A DNA stretch of 64,000 nt from Pseudomonadota bacterium. GTDB lineage: Bacteria > Pseudomonadota > Alphaproteobacteria > Rhizobiales > Devosiaceae. Where the stretch lies: contig JAEWBN010000014.1 in assembly GCA_023391095.1 (NCBI GenBank), forward strand, positions 122,939 to 186,938, written 5' to 3'. The translations under genes were made by a program, and so were the position numbers. Below, in pieces: positions 34,112 through 42,922 of the stretch. Below the pieces are notes generated by a model, which worked only from the letters and a program-made list of their open reading frames with translations, had not been told where the DNA came from and searched no databases. Positions within the stretch are counted from its first letter, which is position 1; each line of letters opens with the position of its first letter.

Positions 34112-35662
34112 TTACTCGGCCGGTTTTTCGAGGCGCGCAAAGACGCCCTGAGGTAGCGGCAGCTCCGAATTCGTTAGCAGACTGTTGACGTTGAGTGCGT
34201 CCTTAAGGGTCCTATTGCTGTTTTCGACGCCCAATTGGTCAAGAAGGCGCGCAGCCGAGGCCGGAACGAAGGCTAGCATAGGAATAGCGAGGCGACGAAC
34301 CGTGTCTGCCGTAACGTAGAGTACGGTGGCCATGCGGGCCGGATCGGTCTTTTTGAGGGCCCAAGGCTCCTGTCCGGCAAAGTAGTTGTTGGCCGAGCTC
34401 AGCGCCGCGATGATCGCGCCGGTGGCTTCGTGGACGAGCTGAGCGTCCATGGCCTTCTGTGCGACTTCGATGGCTTCGGTGACCTCGGCGATGATCGCGT
34501 TGTCCGCGTCGGTCAGGGGACCGAGTTCGGGCACCCTGCCCTCGCAGTTCTTGTTGATCATCGACAGCGAGCGCTGGGCGAGGTTGCCGAGGTTGTTGGC
34601 CAGGTCCGCATTGACGCGGTTGACCAGCTTCTCGTTGGAATAGTCGCCATCGTTGCCGAAGGAGACTTCGCGCAGGAAGAAGTAGCGGACGGCGTCGGCG
34701 CCAAAGGTCTCGACCAGATGGAACGGGTCGATGACGTTGCCAAGCGACTTGCTCATCTTCTGGCCATCGACGGTGAGGAAGCCGTGGGCGAAGACGCGGT
34801 GCTGCACGTCGAGGCCGGCGCTCATCAGGAAGGCGGGCCAGTAGACGGTGTGGAAGCGGATGATGTCCTTGCCGATGACGTGAAGGTCCGCGGGCCAGAA
34901 TTTCCTGAACAGCTCGCTTTGTTCATCCGGATAACCGACGCCGGTGATGTAGTTGGTCAGCGCATCGACCCAGACATACATGACGTGCCCCGGAGCGTCC
35001 GGAACCGGAATGCCCCAGTCGAAGGTGGTGCGGGAAATCGAGAGATCCTGCAGGCCGCTCTTGACGAAGGAGATGATCTCGTTGCGGCGCTCCTTGGGAG
35101 CAATGAAATCGGGATTGGCTTCGTAGAGGTCGAGCAGCTTCTGCTGGTAGGCCGAGAGGCGGAAGAAATAGGTCGGCTCTTCGACCCATTCGACTTCGGC
35201 GCCCGAGGGGGCAAATTTCTTGCCGTCCTTCTCGGTCAGCTCGCTCTCGTCGAAATAGGCCTCGTCGCGGACCGAATACCAGCCGGCATAGGTGGACTGG
35301 AAAATGTCGCCATCGGCGTTCTCGGCCATCTTCTTCCAGATGGCCTGCGAGGCTTTGTGGTGGCGTGGCTCGGTGGTGCGGATGAAGTCGTCGTTGGAGA
35401 GATTGAGCGCGGCGGCGAGCTTCTTGAACTCGGCCGCATTGCGATCCGCCAGATCCTTGACCGGGATGCCTTCCTTGGCAGCCGTCTGGACCATCTTGAT
35501 GCCATGCTCATCGGTGCCGGTGAGGAAATAGACTTCCCTTCCCTCGAGCCGCTTCCAGCGCGCGATGGCGTCGGTTGCGATCATCTCATAGGCGTGGCCG
35601 ATATGGGGCGCGCCATTGGGATAGGAGATCGCGGTCGTGACGTAGAACGGCTTGGAGGTCAT
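34112..35662 (-). CDS. metG: Methionyl-tRNA synthetase
   Basis: 516 residues, the short form without the C-terminal tRNA-binding (EMAP-like) domain. Class I signatures: PNGAPHIGHAYE (HIGH) near residue 13 and KMSKSLGN near residue 300. The insertion domain lacks the four-cysteine zinc knuckle, as in the short bacterial type. The start ATG 35662 overlaps holB by 4 nt, and the 44 open codons upstream lie inside holB. Confidence 0.96.
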   Translation of the reverse strand: MTSKPFYVTTAISYPNGAPHIGHAYEMIATDAIARWKRLEGREVYFLTGTDEHGIKMVQTAAKEGIPVKDLADRNAAEFKKLAAALNLSNDDFIRTTEPRHHKASQAIWKKMAENADGDIFQSTYAGWYSVRDEAYFDESELTEKDGKKFAPSGAEVEWVEEPTYFFRLSAYQQKLLDLYEANPDFIAPKERRNEIISFVKSGLQDLSISRTTFDWGIPVPDAPGHVMYVWVDALTNYITGVGYPDEQSELFRKFWPADLHVIGKDIIRFHTVYWPAFLMSAGLDVQHRVFAHGFLTVDGQKMSKSLGNVIDPFHLVETFGADAVRYFFLREVSFGNDGDYSNEKLVNRVNADLANNLGNLAQRSLSMINKNCEGRVPELGPLTDADNAIIAEVTEAIEVAQKAMDAQLVHEATGAIIAALSSANNYFAGQEPWALKKTDPARMATVLYVTADTVRRLAIPMLAFVPASAARLLDQLGVENSNRTLKDALNVNSLLTNSELPLPQGVFARLEKPAE

Positions 35663-36687
35663 TGGGACTCGGCGGGGACGGAATGGAACACAGCAACATG
35701 CTTCCGGATGGTATCGAAGATCACCACCAGCGTCTGCTTCATGTCGAGATTGACGCTGTCGGCTTCGCCCAGAAGCGCGCCTGCCTTCTCCCATAGCTCG
35801 GTTGCCGAGGCAAGCCGGGCGCGCTGCCCCGGCTGCATGGCTGCGGCGCGGATTTCTCCGGCCAGCCAGTCATTGAGGATCTCGCGGGCGAAAGACATTT
35901 CGGTGCCTTGCGGGTCGCGGCCCAGGCTATCGGCCAGTTGCAGGCTGGCGGCGACCGGCGCAACGGCCGGATTACCCAGCCAGGCAATGAGGGCACCGAT
36001 GGCCGATTCCTCGGCCAGGGCCAGTGTTTCGAAGGCGCGTCGCGGCCGGCCGCCGGCAAGCGTAACGGCACGGTTGCGGGAGGCTGGGTCGAGATCGGGC
36101 ACAGTTGCCTGGATGACCGCCTCGACCGCGCTGTCGGCAAGCGGGCGCAAGCCCAGGTTGTGACAGCGCGACCGGATGGTGGGCAGCAATTGTCCAGGCC
36201 GGTGGGAAATGAGGAAGAAGGTGGTGTCGGCCGGCGGCTCTTCCAGCGTCTTGAGGAGCGCGTTGGCGGCGTTGGCGTTGCAGTCGTCGATGGCGTCGAG
36301 AATGGCGACGCGATGCCCGGACCGTCCGCGCGTGTGGTGCAGGCTTTCGCGCAGGTCGCGAACATCCTCAACGCGGATGACGGTGTAATAGCCCTTGCCG
36401 TCCTTCGGACGCCGGCGCAGCAGCGACAGGTTGGGATGGGACATGGCGGCTACCTGCTCGCGCACGCGATGGGCCGGCTCGTCCCCGGTGGCCGTCAGGA
36501 TGGCGGCGGCCAGTTCAAAAGCCAGCGTTGCCTTGCCGATGCCCTGGGGACCATGAAGCATGATGGCTCCGGGCAGCCGGTGTTCGGCCAGCTGCGCCAG
36601 GACGGCCTGACGCGCGTTGTCGTGGCCGATGGCCAGCTGCCGCTCCTCTGGTGGAGGGAGCCCTTCAAGACCGGAAGGATCGCTCAC
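35659..36687 (-). CDS. holB: DNA polymerase III delta' subunit
   Basis: 342 residues, clamp-loader AAA+ family. The P-loop is LHGPQGIGKATLA near residue 43. The EEPPADTTFFLIS block with sensor 1 and RSRCHNLGLRPL are typical of delta'. The usual zinc-binding cysteines are not visible. The holB start overlaps the end of tmk by 4 nt, the common tmk-holB pair. Confidence 0.92.
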   Translation of the reverse strand: MSDPSGLEGLPPPEERQLAIGHDNARQAVLAQLAEHRLPGAIMLHGPQGIGKATLAFELAAAILTATGDEPAHRVREQVAAMSHPNLSLLRRRPKDGKGYYTVIRVEDVRDLRESLHHTRGRSGHRVAILDAIDDCNANAANALLKTLEEPPADTTFFLISHRPGQLLPTIRSRCHNLGLRPLADSAVEAVIQATVPDLDPASRNRAVTLAGGRPRRAFETLALAEESAIGALIAWLGNPAVAPVAASLQLADSLGRDPQGTEMSFAREILNDWLAGEIRAAAMQPGQRARLASATELWEKAGALLGEADSVNLDMKQTLVVIFDTIRKHVAVFHSVPAESQ

Positions 36688-37379
36688 GCCGCAGGCCCGT
36701 CCAGGAGTTCAGGGAAGCGGGCGCTGACGGCGGCCCAGATGGCCGTTTCCAGTTCGGCTTCCGGCCTGTCGGCTTCGATCAAGACGCAGCGTTCCGGATT
36801 GTTGCGGGCGATATCGAGGAAGTTCTGGCGCAGCCGCTTGTGCCACTCGATCTCTTCCTTTTCGAAGCGATCGCCGGTGAGCTGGAGCCCATCCTCGACG
36901 GCGCGCTGTTCGACGCGGCGAAAGGCAATTTCGGGGTCCATGTCCAAAACGATGGTCAGATCCGGAGCGTGACCGTTGAGCGCCAGCACTTCGAGCGCGT
37001 CGATGAGCTTGTCGTCGACGCCGCCGGTCAGGCCCTGATAGGCGCGGGTGGAATCGCAGAAGCGGTCGGAAATGACCCAGGCGCCACGGGCCAGGTTGGG
37101 CGCGATGAATTCATTGACGTGGTCGAGGCGCGCGGCGGCGAACAGCACGGCTTCGGCGCCGGCGCCCCAGGCTTCCGAGCGGCCCTGCAGGATGAAGGAC
37201 CGAATGGCTTCGGCGCGCGGCGTGCCGCCGGGCTCGCGGGTGCGTACCGCGTCGACGCCGTGACGGTTGAGCGTGGCGATGAGGCGCTTGACCTGGGTGG
37301 ATTTGCCCACGCCCTCGCCGCCTTCAAAGGTGATGAAGCGGGCAGCGTCTGTTCCGGCAGATGGTGCGCGGTGCAACAT
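36684..37379 (-). CDS. tmk: Thymidylate kinase
   Basis: 231 residues. P-loop FEGGEGVGKST near residue 17, the DR(X) motif in SDRFCDSTRAYQG, and TREPGG. It converts dTMP to dTDP. ATG 37379 has GAGGG 5 nt upstream and begins the five-gene run tmk-holB-metG-tatD-MBL, with overlaps or 1-nt gaps throughout. About 255 bp upstream separate it from the dac gene. Confidence 0.95.
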   Translation of the reverse strand: MLHRAPSAGTDAARFITFEGGEGVGKSTQVKRLIATLNRHGVDAVRTREPGGTPRAEAIRSFILQGRSEAWGAGAEAVLFAAARLDHVNEFIAPNLARGAWVISDRFCDSTRAYQGLTGGVDDKLIDALEVLALNGHAPDLTIVLDMDPEIAFRRVEQRAVEDGLQLTGDRFEKEEIEWHKRLRQNFLDIARNNPERCVLIEADRPEAELETAIWAAVSARFPELLDGPAA

Positions 37380-37595
37380 TTGTCCCTCTTCCGTCTGGCC
37401 GGGCAACACCACCGCGTGTCGATCCCGGTCTCCCCCGAGGGCTATGGGCTTATGGTTCAATCGTCAAGTGACGAGGGGGTGAGGGTTGGGGGTGCAGCAG
37501 CGGGGCAGAGGTTTGTTTCGGGGCAGCTGTCCGCAATCCGGGCTGCGGTCGGCTCTGCCCGCCACTCGAGCGTAGCTCTCGTGGCCTTTGAGTCT

Positions 37596-37620
37596 AAAAT
37601 CTCCCCACTGGGGAGATTTT
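37596..37620 (-). terminator. Terminator downstream of the carboxypeptidase gene
   Basis: Perfect 11-bp stem AAAATCTCCCC (37596-37606) / GGGGAGATTTT (37610-37620) with a 3-nt loop, 15 nt beyond the dac stop. The T-rich arms lie on both sides, so it could work in either direction, also protecting tmk from incoming transcription. Confidence 0.75.
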
Positions 37621-37634
37621 GCCTGCGGCACGGC

Positions 37635-38777
37635 TCAAAGCCAGCCTAGTGCCAGTTGCTTGAGGGCGTCGAGGGAGCGGCGGACGATGTCGCCCTGGGG
37701 GACGGATTCGGCGGCGTAGAGCGGTGCCGTCTGTACGAGGTCGTCGTTGCAATAGACGCGCAGCTCGGCGATCTGGTCGCCCTGATTGACCGGGGGCCGG
37801 AGCGGCGACTGGTAATTGACCGTTGCCGAAAGGCACTGGCGCGAGCCGCGCGGCAGATAAAGCGCGATTTCGCCATTGCCGACCAGGCCCACCGAGGGGC
37901 TCTCGCCGCCATACACGTCGGCATAGGCGACGACCTTGCCTTCGGGATAGGGCGCAAAGCGTTCGAAGGCGCGCTGGCCCCAAGTCAGGAGCTTGCGGCC
38001 TTCTTCGGCGCGTTCGCGCATGGAGCTGAGCCCATGGACCACGGCCACGAGGCGCCGGTCGCCCTGTGCGGTCGAGAGAACCACGCCGTAACCCGCGGCC
38101 GCGGTGTGGCCGGTCTTGAGGCCATCAACGCCGATTCCCACGTCGAGCAGCGAGTTGCGGTTGGGCTGATTGATGTTGTTCCACTCCATCTCCGGCTCGG
38201 AGAAGTAGTGGTAGTATTCGGGGAATTCGCGGATCAGATAGCGGCCGAGATTGGCGAGGTCGCGGGCCGTCGAATATTCGTCCGGGTCCGGCAGGCCGGT
38301 GGAATTGGTGAAGTTCGAGTTGTCGAGGCCGATCTGGGCGGCGAGCTCGTTCATCATCAGCGCGAAGGTCGCTTCAGTGCCAGCGATGCCCTCGGCCAGG
38401 ATGATGGCGGCGTCATTGCCGGACTGGATGATGACCGAGCGGATCAGATCCTCGACGCGGATCTGGGAATTGAGATCGGCAAACATGGTCGAGCCGCCAG
38501 AGGCGGCGCCACCGGTGCGCCAGGCATTTTCGGACACGAAGAACGTGTCATCAAGGCTCACGCGCCCTGCCCTGATCTCGTTGAAGACCACGGCAAGCGT
38601 CATCAGCTTGGTCATGCTGGCCGGTTCGAGCCGGTCGTCGGCATTGTGCTGGAAAATGACCGTGCCGGATTCGTAGTCCATGAGGACGGCAAAGCGGGCC
38701 TTGGTTTCGAAGGCCGCCTGCCCGAAGGCGGACGCCGTCAGCGCGAGAAACACCGCAACGATGGAGAACAGTCTCAC
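37635..38777 (-). CDS. D-alanyl-D-alanine carboxypeptidase (PBP5/6-like, serine type)
   Basis: 380 residues. Signal peptide at residues 1-20 (cut after FGQA or nearby). The penicillin-binding active site is complete: SMTK (Ser54, Lys57), SGN near 116 and KTG near 221. The C-terminal PBP5 domain (about 270-370) is present. It trims the terminal D-Ala of peptidoglycan pentapeptides in the periplasm. The final residues ALKQLALGWL could be the amphipathic membrane anchor. It stands alone with its own terminator. Confidence 0.94.
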   Translation of the reverse strand: MRLFSIVAVFLALTASAFGQAAFETKARFAVLMDYESGTVIFQHNADDRLEPASMTKLMTLAVVFNEIRAGRVSLDDTFFVSENAWRTGGAASGGSTMFADLNSQIRVEDLIRSVIIQSGNDAAIILAEGIAGTEATFALMMNELAAQIGLDNSNFTNSTGLPDPDEYSTARDLANLGRYLIREFPEYYHYFSEPEMEWNNINQPNRNSLLDVGIGVDGLKTGHTAAAGYGVVLSTAQGDRRLVAVVHGLSSMRERAEEGRKLLTWGQRAFERFAPYPEGKVVAYADVYGGESPSVGLVGNGEIALYLPRGSRQCLSATVNYQSPLRPPVNQGDQIAELRVYCNDDLVQTAPLYAAESVPQGDIVRRSLDALKQLALGWL

Positions 38778-38832
38778 AACACAGTCCTTCGCTTGCTCGC
38801 GGGCCTGCGCCCGCTCCGATCCCGCCGACCGA

Positions 38833-39876
38833 TCAATAGAGAACTATGTCACCAAGGCCAAGTTCACGCGCTAAATCTTGAGCATCCTGACGCACGACGC
38901 CCGGCTTGAGATAGGTGAGCGTAAGGCTGGTTGCAGCCCGGCCGTTGGTGGTGACCGGCTCTTCCTTGACCGCGCCGAGCATGGCGAACTTTTCGGCCAC
39001 GAAGGCGGCATTGGCAGGATCGGCAAAGACGCCCAGCCCGATCTTCACGGCGCGCGCATCGGCATCGACGCTTTCGGCCCAGGCCTGAAGCTCGGGAGAT
39101 GCCGAGGCCATGGCATTGACCGCCGCATGGGCAGTGCCGTCGGCGGCGACGGGTGCCTGGCCATCGGCATAAGAGAAGAGGCTGCCAAAGAAGCTGGTGG
39201 TGATGCCAACCAGGCTCCGATTGCTCTGGCCGGAGCTGGCGACCTGGGTGCCACCGCTGCCCGTGTCATAGGCCGGGCCGGAATAGCTTGCGACGAGCAT
39301 GCGGGTGTCGTCGCCCTCGAGCGGCGCCTGGCCCACATATTCGACATGCACATTGGCCGAGCCCTTGTTGACATAGCCCAGCATGGAGGCGGCGCGATAG
39401 GAAAGGTCGACGATGCGGCCGCTGACATAGGGGCCGCGATCGTTGATGCGCACGACCACCGAGCGGCCATTGTCCTTGTTGGTCACGCGGACATAGGAGG
39501 GCAGCGGCAGGGTCGGATGGGCGCCGGTGATGGCATTGGCGGAGAAGATTTCGCCATTGGCGGTCTTGCGGCCGTGGAAATCGGCGCCGTACCAGGAGGC
39601 CGTGCCCGATGCCGAATAGCTCGGATCGTGCTGGGGCACGTAGGTCTTGCCGCGCACGGTATAGGGCTGGCCGACCTGATAGCGGCCGCCGCCACGGGGC
39701 GGATTGGGATTGTTGGTGACGCGCGGGGACGCCGACACGCCATATTCCTTGGAGGTGAACGCGCCGCGTTTGACGGTCGGCCCGAGGCTCCCCCCGGTCG
39801 CGCAGGCGGCAATCATCGGGGCAATCAGGGCGGCCAGGGCAATGGCTCGGACTGCGCTACGCCAGGTGGTCGTCAC
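38833..39876 (-). CDS. rlpA: RlpA-family septal lytic transglycosylase, lipoprotein
   Basis: 347 residues from GTG 39876. The lipoprotein signal ends in IAAC with Cys25 as the lipid-modified residue. The double-psi beta-barrel (about 105-195) has ASWYGADFHGRKTANGE and the RINDRGPYV catalytic stretch. The C-terminal 70 residues resemble a degenerate SPOR domain. It would cleave denuded glycan strands at the septum. A longer GTG start at 39930 is possible but would bury the signal sequence behind 18 more residues. Confidence 0.88.
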   Translation of the reverse strand: MTTTWRSAVRAIALAALIAPMIAACATGGSLGPTVKRGAFTSKEYGVSASPRVTNNPNPPRGGGRYQVGQPYTVRGKTYVPQHDPSYSASGTASWYGADFHGRKTANGEIFSANAITGAHPTLPLPSYVRVTNKDNGRSVVVRINDRGPYVSGRIVDLSYRAASMLGYVNKGSANVHVEYVGQAPLEGDDTRMLVASYSGPAYDTGSGGTQVASSGQSNRSLVGITTSFFGSLFSYADGQAPVAADGTAHAAVNAMASASPELQAWAESVDADARAVKIGLGVFADPANAAFVAEKFAMLGAVKEEPVTTNGRAATSLTLTYLKPGVVRQDAQDLARELGLGDIVLY

Positions 39877-40035
39877 GATACGCAATACTCTAATAACAGG
39901 ACTGTTCGCGCGCCAGGGCAGACCCGGCACAGGCTATGTGCCGATCAGGAAACGGGTTTTGGGTTTCCCTGAGGTTAAGGCGAACAGATCCTTACCGCGA
40001 GCGGGCGCATTTGCGGAAAAGTGGTCAACGAAAAC
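39877..40035. other. Hairpin-rich gap upstream of rlpA
   Basis: 159 bp without a gene. Two small inverted repeats are visible: CGGCAC...GTGCCG (39925-39943) and GGAAAC...GTTTCC (39948-39968). Either could be the 3' end of the DUF1643 transcript or the rlpA leader. Confidence 0.35.
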
Positions 40036-40596
40036 TTAATAGGGCCGCAGGGGCGTATCGGCGCGCATGTAGAGCGGATGCTTGGGAGAGCCGTCGGCAT
40101 TGGTGCCGAAGCACCAGAGCGCGATGCCATCGGCGCGCAGCGCCTCCACCAGCTCCCGGCCGGCCGGGGCCAGGGCCTTATTGAGCTTGCCGTGGCAGAG
40201 GACGACCTTGCCGGCGCCCTTTGCGGCTTCGCGGATGGCGGGGAGGTTGGCGGGCGAAACGGCGACGACGCCCGGCTGAACCAGCATTTTGGGGTCGGTG
40301 GCGCGATAGTCCCCGACATTGCACTTGACCATGGCCGAGAAACCTTCGCGGCGGGCAAAGGTCCATTCGCGGGCGCAGGTGGGGTCGTCCACGGTGGCGT
40401 CGGCCGTGGACGGGTTCATGCCGATAAAAAGGATGTATTCGGCCGGAAAGGTGTCGCCCAGCCAGCGGCGCATGACCTGGCGATAGCGGCCGTCCTCGGA
40501 CATGACCACGTCGCCCTGCACGCCTGCGCCCAGACGCAGGCGAACCTTGCCGCCCGGATCATGGGCGGGGGGCTCGTGGCCGAAGAGGTCGCTCAT
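40036..40596 (-). CDS. DUF1643 domain protein
   Basis: 186 residues covering one DUF1643 domain: RYRQVMRRWLGD, FIGMNPSTADA, the PTCAREWTFAR block and the GTNADGSPKHPLYM end. No catalytic role is known for the family. A nucleotide- or nucleic-acid-related role is sometimes suspected but is not shown here. Its ATG overlaps the stop of folD by 4 nt, so it is co-translated with a folate enzyme. Confidence 0.85.
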   Translation of the reverse strand: MSDLFGHEPPAHDPGGKVRLRLGAGVQGDVVMSEDGRYRQVMRRWLGDTFPAEYILFIGMNPSTADATVDDPTCAREWTFARREGFSAMVKCNVGDYRATDPKMLVQPGVVAVSPANLPAIREAAKGAGKVVLCHGKLNKALAPAGRELVEALRADGIALWCFGTNADGSPKHPLYMRADTPLRPY

Positions 40597-41495
40597 GCGG
40601 TGAGGTCGCTCGGCGGGGTGAGGCCGTTGATGAGCGAGGCCGTGGTGACGGTATTGGCGAGCAGGCAGGCAATGGTCATCGGGCCGACGCCGCCGGGCAC
40701 CGGGGTGATGGCGGAAGCATGCTCGGCGGCGGCTGATGTGTCGACGTCGCCCACGAGCCGGGTCTTGCCCTCGCCCTTTTCCGGGGCGGGAATGCGGTTG
40801 ATGCCGACATCGATGACCACGGCGCCCGGCTTGATCCAGTCGCCCTTGACCATTTCCGGACGACCGACGGCAGCGACGACAATGTCGGCGGCGCGGACGA
40901 CCTCGGCAAGATTCCGGGTGCGGGAGTGGGCGACGGTGACGGTGCAGTTGTCGCGCAGCAGAAGCTGCATCATCGGCTTGCCGACGAGGTTGGAACGCCC
41001 GATGATGACGGCGTTCTTGCCTTCAAGCGAACCGAGTTCGTCGCGCAGCAGCATGAGGCAGCCGAGCGGGGTGCAGGAGACCGGGCCCGGAAGGCCGATC
41101 TGCACCTTGCCGACATTGGCGGGGGTGAAGCAGTCGACGTCCTTGGCCGGATCGATAGCCTCGATCACCTTGTTGGCGTCGATGTGCTTTGGCACGGGCA
41201 TCTGCACGAGGATGCCGTGGACGGCGGGATCGGCATTGAGCTTGTGCACAAGCGCCAGAAGGTCCGCTTCCGAGGTATCGGCGGGCAGTTCGTGCTTATA
41301 GGAATTCATGCCGACTTCGGCAGTCTGCTTTGCCTTGTTCGTCACATAGACCTGGCTGGCCGGGTCTTCGCCAACGATGACAACGGCCAGGCCCGGCGTG
41401 ATGCCGTGCTCGGATTTGAGGCGCTCGACATGACCGGCGATGGAAGCGCGGAGATTTTCGGCAAAGCGTTTTCCGTCGATGATTTTTGCGGTCAT
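40593..41495 (-). CDS. folD: Bifunctional methylenetetrahydrofolate dehydrogenase/cyclohydrolase
   Basis: 300 residues. Family blocks: YVTNKAKQTAEVG with the catalytic Lys, then VQMPVPKHID, and the NAD(P)-loop VIIGRSNLVGKPM. The closing PVPGGVGPMTIACLL is also present. It interconverts methylene- and formyl-tetrahydrofolate. The frame is open for 114 codons upstream, but the start at 41495 (MTAKIIDGK) fits the family. It runs divergently from the DUF1176-like gene (75 bp apart). Confidence 0.96.
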   Translation of the reverse strand: MTAKIIDGKRFAENLRASIAGHVERLKSEHGITPGLAVVIVGEDPASQVYVTNKAKQTAEVGMNSYKHELPADTSEADLLALVHKLNADPAVHGILVQMPVPKHIDANKVIEAIDPAKDVDCFTPANVGKVQIGLPGPVSCTPLGCLMLLRDELGSLEGKNAVIIGRSNLVGKPMMQLLLRDNCTVTVAHSRTRNLAEVVRAADIVVAAVGRPEMVKGDWIKPGAVVIDVGINRIPAPEKGEGKTRLVGDVDTSAAAEHASAITPVPGGVGPMTIACLLANTVTTASLINGLTPPSDLTA

Positions 41496-41570
41496 ATCGG
41501 CCTCGATCTGCTTGAATAGAGGCGCGGGACAAGGGTGCCCGCGTTCGGGTTTCGACATAAGGGAAGAGAA

Positions 41571-42173
41571 ATGATCCGTCCATTGCTTTGGCTGCCGCTG
41601 GCGGCGCTTTGTGTGGCCCCTGCCCTGGCGCAGGAAGCCTCGCTGGAAAAGCAGGCCCGCAAGCTGCATGCCCTGGCCGGTGGCGACATGTGCGACGCGG
41701 AAAGCGGCGCGTGGGTGGACGAGGATTTCGCCAGTTGGGACCTCAGCTACCAGCCCAGCTGGAGCGATGATGCGCCGGAAGAAACCGTGACGCTGGTGCG
41801 GCTCTTCTGCATGGCCGGAGCGTATAATGTTGCCCATTCCTACTATGTGAAAACGGAGTACGAGGGGTTGCGGCCGCTGGCGCTGGCCCAGCCGAATTAC
41901 GATGTCCGTTACGAGAACGACGATTTCGAGGGCGCGGTCGAAGGCATCGACGTGGTCGGGATGACCGGCACGACGTCTCTCGTAAACTCCTATTTCGACG
42001 AAGAAACCGGCACGCTGACCTCGTCGTCCAAATGGCGCGGGTTGGGCGACGCCAGTTCGTCGGGCACCTGGGTGTTCGATGACGGACAGTTCGTGCTGGT
42101 GCGCTATGAGGTGGATGCCAGCTATGATGGCGAGGTGAACCCAGAAGTCATCGTCGACTACGAAACGCCATAG
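41571..42173 (+). CDS. Secreted protein resembling the C-terminal half of DUF1176 proteins
   Basis: 200 residues. Signal peptide at residues 1-20 (LCVAPALAQ). The C-terminal portion GTLTSSSKWRGLGDASSSGTWVFDDGQFVLV closely follows the end of DUF1176 proteins, but the cysteines usual there (GLGDCG) are replaced by Ala/Ser. Remaining cysteines are Cys40 and Cys80 or so, enough for one disulfide. Function unknown; periplasmic. GGGAAGAG precedes the ATG. Confidence 0.6.
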   Translation: MIRPLLWLPLAALCVAPALAQEASLEKQARKLHALAGGDMCDAESGAWVDEDFASWDLSYQPSWSDDAPEETVTLVRLFCMAGAYNVAHSYYVKTEYEGLRPLALAQPNYDVRYENDDFEGAVEGIDVVGMTGTTSLVNSYFDEETGTLTSSSKWRGLGDASSSGTWVFDDGQFVLVRYEVDASYDGEVNPEVIVDYETP

Positions 42174-42178
42174 GTTCC

Positions 42179-42610
42179 ATGGCCGAGCAGAAAACCCGCC
42201 CGGGCAGCGCCGACGTCGCCGCCTTCATTGCCCAGATCGAGGATGCCACAAAACGCGCCGACAGCCAGGCATTGATCGAGATGATGGAGCGCACGACCGG
42301 AGAAAAGCCGGTGCTCTGGGGCACGATGGTGGGGTTTGGCGCGTATCATTATCGTTACGCGTCGGGCCACGCAGGCGAAACCTTCCTTGTGGGCTTTGCG
42401 CCACGCAAGGCCGAGTTCAGCCTGTACCTCAACGGGTGCCAGCTCCCCGAGGTGGCTAGCGAGACCGAAGCTCTGCTTGCCCAGTTGGGCAAGCACCGGA
42501 TGGGCAAGGGATGCCTCTACATCAAGCGGCTTTCAGACGTGGACATGAGCGTGCTGCAAACCCTGGTGGAGCGCTCGGTCGAGACGCTGCGCAAGACCTA
42601 CCCCCAATAA
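42179..42610 (+). CDS. DUF1801 domain protein
   Basis: 143 residues, one DUF1801 domain. MVGFGAYHYRYASG and LVGFAPRKAEFSLYL are followed by LGKHRMGKGCLYIKRLSDVD, the strongest signature. No enzymatic activity is established for this group. It is 5 nt after the DUF1176-like stop, so probably one transcript, ending at the hairpin downstream. Confidence 0.88.
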   Translation: MAEQKTRPGSADVAAFIAQIEDATKRADSQALIEMMERTTGEKPVLWGTMVGFGAYHYRYASGHAGETFLVGFAPRKAEFSLYLNGCQLPEVASETEALLAQLGKHRMGKGCLYIKRLSDVDMSVLQTLVERSVETLRKTYPQ

Positions 42611-42922
42611 GCATAAAGACCGCCTCGGCATTGCTGCCAGGCGGCCTTTATGTGGGTGCAATCCGCCGCGCTGTTGAGGGCTTGGGGGACATGCGGAAGA
42701 TCGCTTCCCGTTCACCGGTGCATGGGTCGTTTGCGTGTCCGATGAACTGATTGGAAAGATGGGAAGCAATTGCGGCAAGAAAAGAGCGCATCACCGATCT
42801 GTGAAGGCTGAGCGCGCGCGCCGGCTGCGTTGAGCCGGTGTCACACGCATCCTATAGTGAACCGGCAATACCGACGATTCCAGTTCAGCGGCCCGATCCG
42901 CGGGTCCGTAGCAGGGGACGAG
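42611..42922. other. Intergenic stretch before amn
   Basis: 312 bp between the DUF1801 gene and amn. It starts with the hairpin at 42612-42652. The rest has no supported gene in either direction. The amn frame stays open back to 42830 but without conserved residues, so it is the amn leader and promoter region. Confidence 0.6.
42612..42652 (+). terminator. Hairpin after the DUF1801 gene
   Basis: Arms CATAAAGACCGCCT (42612-42625) and AGGCGGCCTTTATG (42639-42652), 13 of 14 paired, 13-nt loop. It sits 1 nt after the stop, with a short T-run only inside the arm. Confidence 0.55.
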
